Assembly (NCBI GenBank): GCA_030765065.1
Contig: CM060977.1
Location: 133,118,295-133,182,294 of the forward strand
Source of the DNA: Deroplatys truncata
Lineage: Eukaryota > Arthropoda > Insecta > Mantodea > Mantidae
Length of the DNA: 64,000 nt
Direction: 5' to 3'
The notes beneath the pieces are model-generated. The model was given only the letters and a program-made list of their open reading frames with translations, was not told the origin of the DNA and ran no database searches. The position numbers and the translations under genes were made by a program. Below, piece by piece: positions 51,201-61,783 of the stretch (the first letter of the stretch is position 1; every line of letters starts with the position of its first letter).

Positions 51201-54200
51201 AGATGAAAGAAATAGATATATTAAAATAACAAACTCCACATGTAGAGCACTAATTTTCAACATTAGATATTTATGTAATATTGGGACACATTCAGTGAAT
51301 ACTTAGGTTTAAATTACACTGCCGTTTGTGAAAATTGCAACACCAAGAAAGAATTTCCTGAATAACTGCAAACTTGGTGGAAGTGTAGAAGGGAGTGCAA
51401 GCAATAAGTGATTGGGTTTGCAGAGAGATGGGGTACACGTAGGCCGAGCAGAGCCCTCTTGTGTCGGTCCGACAAGGTCAGTGTTGCGCCCAGTGTAGTC
51501 AGTGCAGAGCTGTCAAACAATAAAGAGAATACCAGTAAGCCTCGTCAACATCAAAGGGAGCCATATCGGCATGTGAATGAGTTCAAACGTGGCAGAATGC
51601 TCGGTCTCGGGAAGCAGGTTTGTCATACTGTGACATTTCGGCTCTTACAGGGCATGCTGCTATGACAGTGATACGTGTGTGGAAGCAGTGGATAGATGAA
51701 GGTCATACGCAGCGAAGAGCGGGTACTGGACCATAGAACATGATCACAGCATTGGATGACCACCATCTTGTCCGCATGGCCATAACGGACTGTACAGCTT
51801 CATCCACAGTATTGGCTCGACACTGGAGCACTGCAACAGGTGTGAACTTGTCTGCATCAATGGTTCATCGCCATCTGCTGCAGATTGGACTGGTTGCATG
51901 CAGGCCATTACATCGGCTTACATTGTCCAGAAACCACAAGCTCCTCCGACTGCAATGGGCACGTGAACGCCGTCACTTGGGTGCTGAGTGCAAAATGTAG
52001 TCTTTTTAGACGAGTCCCGCTTCAACGTGTCCTACAGTGATGGCTGCACACATGTCCGGTGGTACCGTGGTGAGTGCAACCTGGAGGACTGCATCGTTGA
52101 GCGGCATGGCAAACAAACACCAGGTGTGATGGTTTGGGGTGCCATTGGTTACAACAACCGATCTCGCCTCCTACGAATTGAGGGCACTTTGAACAGCAAC
52201 TGGTACCTAATGGTGGTTGTAGAGCCTGAGGTACTCCCCCTGCTTCAGGCATCTTCACAGGGCACATTTCAATAGGACAATGCCCAGCACATATTGCGAG
52301 GAATGTACAAGCTTTCTTCGAAGAGCAACGGATACCATTACTTCCCTGGCCTGCACGTTTGCCTGACATGTCGTCCATCAAACATGTCTGGGATATGGTT
52401 GGTCGGCACCTGGTGCGTCACGGTCCTCCAGTAATCAGTGTCATGGGTTTGTGGGCTCGAATACAAACTGTGTGGAGGGAAATCTCTCAGGAACTTATTC
52501 AGAACCTTTTTGATTCAATGCCATGACGTATAGCAGCTCTAATTGCAGTGCATAGAGGCCATACCAAATACTGAATATTAGGGCTCAAAGGTCATGTACG
52601 TAACCTGTGATATTAAATTCATTGAATTCATGCGTTTCCTTCTTAGTGTTGCAATTTTCACAAACAGCAGTGTATTTAAATGGACACACATGGTATGTGT
52701 ACTGGATGTGGGAAGTATCACATTAATTCTTACAAGTAATAAATATGCTATTGCATGCCAGGTTTTACAAATAGAATTTCAAATTTGAGGCGAGTTGGAT
52801 GTTTACGAACTTCACTTTAAGTGAAGACACAGCGATGTATCTCTAGTCCATATATCACATATTCATTTAGTAAAAAGATTGTTGCCAACACTACACCCCT
52901 TTGAAATAGTTTAGTTATTAGTCTTGTTTATTAAATGTTTATATAAAATCATTTATTTACTTTTTTATTAAGTTTCCTTAAATTATTGAATAAAAATAAC
53001 AATTTCCATGACTACTTCTATAAGCACCTAAAGTTTTTTACATTAAATGCATAATAAGCAAATGTTAAAGTTAAAATATTTTATTGACTCATTCAAAATT
53101 AAACTAATGTTTTTCTTTTCAGTTTTAGCTGCTTTCACTAAACATCAAGAATTTTGCTGAAAATACACAAAAGACATGTCTTGGTAATTAAACATAACTT
53201 GCAAAGTTGCCATAATGCAGTAACCAATTCAAAGTGGCATAGGGGACAAAGCATGTATTAAAATTTTCAGCAAGCCTGACCTTAATGTGATTGTTTTTTT
53301 TTTCTCCCAACTGCGAGGGAAACTGCACTATTGCCAAACATCCCTAGAGACACATTATTATTTAATAGGCTACTGGAACATACACAAACTGCACAAGTCA
53401 ACTCATTTAAAATTATGTTGAAAATCTATCTGCTGGATAAATGTTTATAATAGAATTGATAAATTATAGCACCTCTATGCAGTTTTTTTAGTAAATATTA
53501 CATTATAAATATGTAAATAGTATTGTAGGATGTACCTTAGGTATAGATTTCTAGAAATTATCTTAGTTATCTTCTTTAAATATGAAACAGTTCACTGTAA
53601 ACAGAACTTTAACCATGAAAGAACTTCAGTTGTAACTTCAGCGTTGAAAAAGAATCGGATTGTAATTGTTAAACATTGTAGCTTCATTGAGTTGATGCCT
53701 GAAACATGTACATCGTTTCTATGGTTATTATTATTATTATTCTTTATTTGTTTATTTCAAAGTGTATCTAATTTGAAAGATGAACAAAACTGTTCATAAA
53801 CGTATGTTTCAATATATTTTTAAACTTTATTTTAGGAAGTAGAAAAAAAATATCCAGGCGATATGGATCGACTTCGAAGGATGTCACTGATAGAAGAAGG
53901 AGGCGAGAAAAGGGTCAATATGGCACATCTGAGCATTGTTGGTTCACATGCTGTGAATGGAGTAGCAAGAATTCATTCAGACATTTTGAAAAAGGAAGTG
54001 TAAGTGCAAGACATTTGAGTTACAAAATTGTTAGTTTATATGCTTTCTCCAAAAGAATTTTGTCAGATAAATATAGAAAAGAGGAAGCAAGAAGGGTAAT
54101 CCCCTCTGCATATTGATTAACTGGAAATGAATACTCTTGTATAATGCACAGAGAGCCAAAAAACTATGAACCAGCTGCGTGGTGTTTTCCCTGTTGCATC

Positions 54201-57200
54201 CTCGGCGCTCGTTGCTATCCACCGCTATCATAAAGGCGCGGATGAAACCATACAACATTTTTAAAACTGCATTTAAAGGCTTTACTTACAAACTTTATGA
54301 AAGGAGATGCTGAAACTGACCACCGCCATTGTCCATACATTTTTGGCATCTCTTTAGGAAGCTATCCATCACTCGCCGTAGTTCACGTTGAGAAATGCTG
54401 CAAGTTCCTGGCAGATATTTTTTTTTAATTCTTCCAGGGTGTGTGGGTTTGTCTTGTACACTTTGTTTTAAGTTACCCCAGAGATAGAAATCGCAGGGGG
54501 TTAGGTTGGGGGACTGAGGGGGCCACAAATCCCTACTAATAATTCTGTCCTCAAACACACTTTCAATTGTTCTCATCAAAATATTATCAGTATAAGCTGT
54601 TGCAGAATCTTGTTGAAAAAAGCCAAAATCACGCTCCCTTTCTGTTAATTCAATTATGTGAATATATAAATGATATTTTTCTAAATGTTGCGGTTTAATC
54701 CAGTAACCAAATTCCTGTAATCAATTTTAACTCTAAAACAACATATCCATCTGTTTTTATTAATCCTGTGACTATAACTGAAATTATTAATATCATAAAT
54801 AAGTTACCAAACAAAACCACTAGTGGTTGGGATGAAATTAATTCCCTAACTCTAAAACAGTGTAAACATGTTCTTGCAAGCCCTCTTGAGTATCTTATTA
54901 GTATCCTAAAGAGGTGCCAAAAATGTATGGACAATGATGGTGGCCAGTTTCAGCATCTCCTTTCATAAAGTTGGTAAGTAAAGCCTTTAAAAGCAGTTTT
55001 AAAAATGATGTAAGGTTTTATCTGCATCTTTGATAGCAGCAGACGGCAATGAGCGCCAAGGACGCAGACAGGAAAAGTACCGTGCAGCTGGTTCATAGTT
55101 TTTTGGCTCTCCCTGATATGTGTGTCCAAATTTGAACATTGCATTTTTAGCATATTGTAAAGCATGATGAAATCCAGTTAATTTTTATCTTCAAAATGAA
55201 ACTGCTGTTTTAGTAATTTGAATATATCAAGAAATTACAGTTTTTTATGGCTTACATTAATGCAACTTGGAGTTATTTTGACCTGGTTTTCTTTGAGCAG
55301 ATTCATTAATTTAATTTGTTTCGCTTCTTAAATTTGACAAACTTCTGCCCACTTATTAATTTTAGATATTTAGAGGATTTTTTTAAATTGGATACCTATG
55401 CAGAAGCAGCTTGTTCAGATAGGTGGTTTTCTTCCAGCTCATTGGAATAATGGCCAGATAAAGTATCATTACCATGTAGTGCTGAGTTTAACATTCTTGA
55501 TTTAAATACCGTACTCAGACTAGAAAGTTATTTCCTTTCATGTCATCCACAAGTATTTTCTTTGCTTTTATTCATTTATTTTTTTAATCCTAGCCATGTT
55601 TGTTGTTGCTTGGCTTATATTGCTTAGAATTTAAAGGATGTGGCAGTAGGTAATGTTAAATGATATTCTTATGAAAATTCAGTTGGTGCACTTGAACAGT
55701 ACACTCTATACTGTACCTAAATTAAGACAGGTAACCCACCTTTGGTTCCAGGTTCAGCTTCAAAAACAAATAAATGTTTAGAGGCATTTCTGATAAATCT
55801 AATAGTATATTATCTGACCTGAAATGGTTTCCTATAGTTATCATGATTGGTACAGAATCATCAGACAACTACTCATTCTGGATGCAATGAAAGTGAACAC
55901 TGAGGTGTATAACATTTTATATTGATAAAATGTAATTGCCTAAATAAATTTAAAAAAAAGTTCATTAGTTTATGAACTTAAAATAAATTGAAGGGTATTA
56001 CCCAAATTGATATCGAGATGTCAATCTTATTGGTAATTTTCTTGTAGATGCAAGGGGAATATGGTAGGTTATAAGCAATAGTGAAATATTTTAACGCTGG
56101 TTGCTATGTGGCGCATTTCATTCTCTTTGCATGTCCAGGACATAAAAAAAATGAATAACAAATTTGAGAAAAAGTATAAGTATTGAAATATTTAAGGAAA
56201 TAACAAGCAATATCTCGAAAACGGTTCACTCAACAAAAGAAATGTATATGACATAAGTTGTGTATTTTAACGCGATCTACATTTTTTGTGTAGTAAAATT
56301 CTGTCTATCTCTTACGGTTTACCAGTTATGCAAAAGTCATTCACAATGAAGAATACTTTTGGAGACATTCCCAGAAAATTCGAGATATACATTTCATTTC
56401 TCATGACATTATCTTAAACATATGATATTTTCATCAAAATCGTTAGAGCCATTTTTGAGAAAATTAAAATTTTCGAAAAATGTTCCATGTAAAGGGTAGT
56501 CTGGGGTGGGGGGATTTTCTTGAAAACCTTCGTGTCGCATCTCTGGAAGATACTGAACCTAAATACCAAGTTTGGTGTTTATCCGACTGTTCGTTTTTGA
56601 GTTATGCTGTTCACAGACACACACACACACACACACACAGACACACACACGGACATGTTTCCAAAAATGCTTTTTTTGGATTCAGTAGGTTCTCAAAACA
56701 TATATTTCCGGTGAAATCTCGGTATCGAATTTTTGGGTGGAATGCAATACTTCCCCTACTTACTATACGTAGTAGAGAAAGTAAAAAGGGCTCGTATGCC
56801 TCCCTTAAGTTCATTCATGGCAAGATCGCACTCTTCTAGGTCTCTGATGCATATGGAATTTCATTTTATGTCTACATATAACTAGAAAACAAGCTTTTGG
56901 CACTTAGCAACCTTTGAGTTACAGTCTCCCATTGTAATTCCTATTTCATGAGTGAGGAAACACCTTTAGGAATAAATTAAATAAGGAAGCTCTTAAAATA
57001 CCATCTTTTATGAAAGCTTTTCCTTATTTATGTATATTGCAAGCTTTGTATGCATTTGTTGACCATACTTTGTAATCTGTATATGTTATTGATGTATCTA
57101 AAATATATGGATGAATGAATATTTTATTTATAACTCCAACAAAGTACAAACAACACTATTACAATATTACTATAAGTTTATAATTACAATTATATATTTC

Positions 57201-60200
57201 TAATTTTAGAATTCTTCAATTTAGGGAGTTGCGCTACCTCCATTCCCCCATTTTATATATAACACCAGGTTGTCTATATAATGGGATTATATATTATATC
57301 AGTTATCCAAGAAGTTAAAATTTTGTTGTATACCTCAAATCTACATTATCTCCATTGTCCTTCCCTTAATGTTACCTATCTTCCATAGCCATTTTTGTCT
57401 CACTTTACCTATCTACTTTCCCAGTTTTTTTATGTTTTACTCTACTCTTAAGTTTAAATTCTTTCGCCTTTTATTTCATTCGGTAAGCTTTTCCACTTTG
57501 GTAAAGGAACTCATCCCTCCATATTTTAGTTTGTTTGCATTCCAGAATACCATTCCCATGTGTTATCTGCTTCTTTACACATTTGACATTTTCCCTTGTT
57601 ATATTCATTCCTTATCCCACTTAAGTTCGTTACCCCCATTCTGAACCATGTCAATCCTCCTTCCCTTCATGCTTTGTTACAAATTTCAATATATTTTTCT
57701 CTTCCCCAATCAATTGTCAATCTGTATAGTTTCAAAGATCCTTTTTTAATAAGATTAGCCCTTAAATCCTGTTTTTCAATATCCTGTATTCTGGTTTTTA
57801 CCTCTTTCCAAAATACCTTTTCCATTCTTTACCTATGAAACCACATTACTCCCAATCCAGCTTCCTCTAGGATATTTTGGATTTTATATGTCCATACTTC
57901 TTTCCCCTTAATTCTCGCTTGTGTTACCAAACATTGTTTAATAATGTTCTCTTCTAACTTTCATATTCTATACCAATACTACAGTACTCTTTCCACTACC
58001 TTACTTTTATAGCCTAATCTTCCTAGTTCCATTAGAGCAACCTCATTTGACAAAGATCTATATAATCCTAGTGCAAGTCTACAAAATAGTCTGTTTAGCA
58101 CATTTACAGTTTTCCAGCCCTCATTTGGTTCCCAAATTTCTACTCTGTACGTCATTCTGCTCTCTGCTACTGAACCATATACTCTTTTCAACCATTTTAC
58201 TTGCATGTTTGGTATTGCATTCATTGCGATTTTTCCTTCTACTAGTGCTTTCCTTTTTTGATTGTTCCATTTTCCAATACTTGACAATCTAACCCCCAGG
58301 TAATCAGTTTTCCTGACGATCTCAATTATCTAAAACACACACTTGCACATATCTCTTAGAAAGATTTAGATATAAAGGTATATTCTACAAGATTTCCATT
58401 TGCTTATTTTCAATAAGGGCACTTGATAAGTCTTCGACTTTTTGCACTTTCTGTACTTTTACACAAACTATTGACTAAAGTGGGCATTTGTCTACATTGT
58501 ATGCTCCAAATTTTATAACCATAATGGAATCTGTTGTTTGTTTAAGAAAGTCTGAAATGAAAATGGCACAGAACAACCAAGATTTCACTACAAACTTATA
58601 CATCTGAGCAGTAAGAAAATACTTTTTCCTAAAAGGAAATTCTCTAAACAATTTTATGATAACTTATTTTTATATTAGGTGATAAGTGTTTTTTCTACTC
58701 CATGGTCAGAAGCTGAATTGCTGCATGTAGAACTTGCCATTTGGACAAAGAAGATAAGAAACCTTCCAGAAGATGAAGTCAAATGACAGTTGCAGAAAAC
58801 ATGGATTCCATCAATTCCATGAATTTAGAAGACTGAAGAACCTCTGCAGAAAAGATAATAAAGTTCTTGAGCATATTCTGGAAATGAGTAGGTTATATCA
58901 TCAATGCTTTAGATATGAGAAAATTCTCTACAATACAAATTCCCAAATGCCTCAGTGCTGAACAGAAGCATGAACAAGTTCTTGCTTCAACATCGACTTT
59001 GGACCAATTTATCAAGATTCCACAACTGTTTGAATCATCCTGTAACCATTGCTGGGATATAAAGTCCATACCTATGAACCAGGAAAAAAAAAAAGTCCAA
59101 AGAATGACTACTCTTTGGCTCACCATGTTCAAAGAAATTGAAGACGCAGGAGTCATTTTCCAAATTGCTGGTAACTGTTCTATGGGACAAAGATTTTACT
59201 CAAACAAAGAATAAATTACAAGAATGTCTCCTTGCAGAATTGCTACACCACCATGTTCAACTTTTTGTCCAACTAAAGCAGCAACTAGTTCCAAAACATT
59301 GAGGCAAGCTTGCCTAAGGCAATTTAATTCTTAAAGACAAAGTCTCTGCATATAATAAAACATTCATTATGTAACAGAAGTTGAATAATTCTTATTTTGA
59401 AGTGCTGAAATACCCACTTTATTACTTATTTTGTGCCCTCAGATTCTTCTCTAACCTCTAAAAACGTTTTAAAAACAAAGGAAGTTCTTTACAGAAACAC
59501 ACAGGATTTCATGGCTGGAGTCAGATGTAGACTGTACACTTTCTGGGCTTGTAGGCTGTTGTCCATTGGAATTTCTTCTAATAAAATGTTTGGAGTTGCA
59601 AGAAATTCTAATGGACCATAAGCCTACAAGCCCAGAAATTTTTGAACCATTAAGGATGCTGTATTAGTTACTAATGAGTGATGTGCAGCAAACCACAGCA
59701 CCTTGGTGTTTTCTTTTTTCTTTTTGGGGAGGGGGGGAATTTGCTTAGCTCAGGAGAAAATGTATTAATTACATTTTTTCCTTCCTTCCTTCCTTTCTTT
59801 CTTCCTTTTTCTTTTTCTCTTTCTCTTTCTCTCTCTACATTAACAGTCTTGATTTATTCTTTACAAAGCCAGTTATATCAGCATCCCTTCATAATGTCTT
59901 GAACATATGCTTAAACTGTTCAAGTATAGTGTTCTAGTGTTTCAGTGGTCATTAATTCTGAACTACATGTTTATTGTCTTATAACTTTTTAAGGGGCTAG
60001 CGTGCTAGTGTTGATAACATTGACCTCTGGAAGCAGAAGTGCTATATTTTTAGATATTTTAAGACTCTGTTTAAGTTTTATCCTTTATGGCCCATTTTTA
60101 TTACAGTTTCCGTGACTTCTACGAAATGACACCAGAGAAGTTTCAAAATAAAACAAATGGCATTACTCCCAGGAGGTGGTTACTTCTTTGCAATCCAGCC

Positions 60201-61700
60201 TTGGCTGATCTCATCGCAGAGGTAAATGGACTAGTCGCGGCAGATTGTAGCTTGTATGTCATTATATAATATGTATTTTAGTAATTATAATGAGCCATTT
60301 ATCACATTTTGTTTTTAATATTCAAAATATTAATTCTGCAGCACACTATATTACGGAAATAACAATAAATGATTCACAGATAATACACAAAATTAAATAA
60401 ATCATAAAAACATAAAAGGTTTACAGATGCAACGCTTTCTTTGTTTAGGTACTTTGAATTAAGTTTTCACTGTATCCTTTCCAAAATAAAACAAACTGTC
60501 ATTTGGATCAAATGTGTCATGGATCCCATTCTTTTCAAATTCTGAAATAAACACATTCTTTTCTTCAAGCACATCTTCCATATTTCTTGATAATCAAAAT
60601 CTTCAAATAGTACGTGTGCCCTTTCCTTACTATATCTTAGTGTTAAAAGTGCCTTCTAATTCTTTTGGATGTTTTAGATTATAACTGCTTAGTTCTGGGA
60701 TATGGCATTTATCAAATAAACACTTTGTATCAGCATAAAGGCAGTGATATTAACTTTGCAGTGTATCAATGTGATCAAGGCACTAAAACTGATGCACAAC
60801 ACAGGTTTAAACCTTTACTGCACTATTATTATTATTATTATCATTATCATCATCATCATCATTATTATTGGAATTAATTGTTCTTTCACACAAGCTGTGT
60901 GTTGGACAGGATTGGAAAGGCAGAATCAGACGACTGAAAAATTCAATGCCATGGCCGGGATTTAAACCACGGATCTCCCGGTCTCCATCTGGTTGCTCTA
61001 ACCACTGAGCTACCATGGCAACATGCCGACACGCCATTAAATTCTCCAGCTGACTCGCATTTTTCCCAGTAAACCACAAGGAGATCTCAAATTGTATTGA
61101 GATGTCATACCCCAATGGCGACTTACATTCTTTGTAAGTACTTAAGTCCCGAGCTGTTAGTTTCAACCACTATTAGGTCAATTAATTTTCAACCACTATT
61201 AGGTCAATTAATGTCCTTGTGGTTTACCAGGAAAAATGCGAGTCAGCTGGAGAATTTAATGGCATGCCGGCATGTTGCCATAATAGCTCAGTGGTTAGAG
61301 CAACCGTACAGAGACCGGGAGATCCGTGGTTCAAATCCCAGCTATGGCATTGAATTTTTCAGTCATCTGTTTCTACCTTTCCAATCCTGTCCAACACATG
61401 GCTTATGTGAAAGAACAATTAATTCCATTAATTGACCTAATAGTGGTTGAAACTAAAAGCCCGGGACTTAAGTACTTACAAAGAATTTAAGTCGCCATTG
61501 GGGTATGACATCTCAATACAATTTGAGATCTCCTTGTGGTTTACCGGGAAAAATGCGAGTCAGCTGGAGAATTTAATGGCATGCCGGCATGTTGCCATGG
61601 TAGCTCAGTGGTTAGAGCAACCGGACGGAGATCGGGAGATCCGTGGTTCAAATCCTGGCTATGGCATTGAATTTTTCAGTCGTCTGATTCTACCTTTCCA

Positions 61701-61783
<83 letters not shown>

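Noticed and set aside
52022..52381. 119-codon minus-strand frame
   Set aside because: Antisense shadow of the Tc1 transposase.
58773..59214. A host exon between GlyP exons
   Set aside because: Phosphorylase alignment runs directly from 53999 to 60107, and the frames here are broken by stops.
61594..61666. A functional tRNA gene
   Set aside because: Length and acceptor stem fit, but the anticodon loop lacks U33, the T stem pairs poorly, and the core is part of a dispersed, arrayed repeat.
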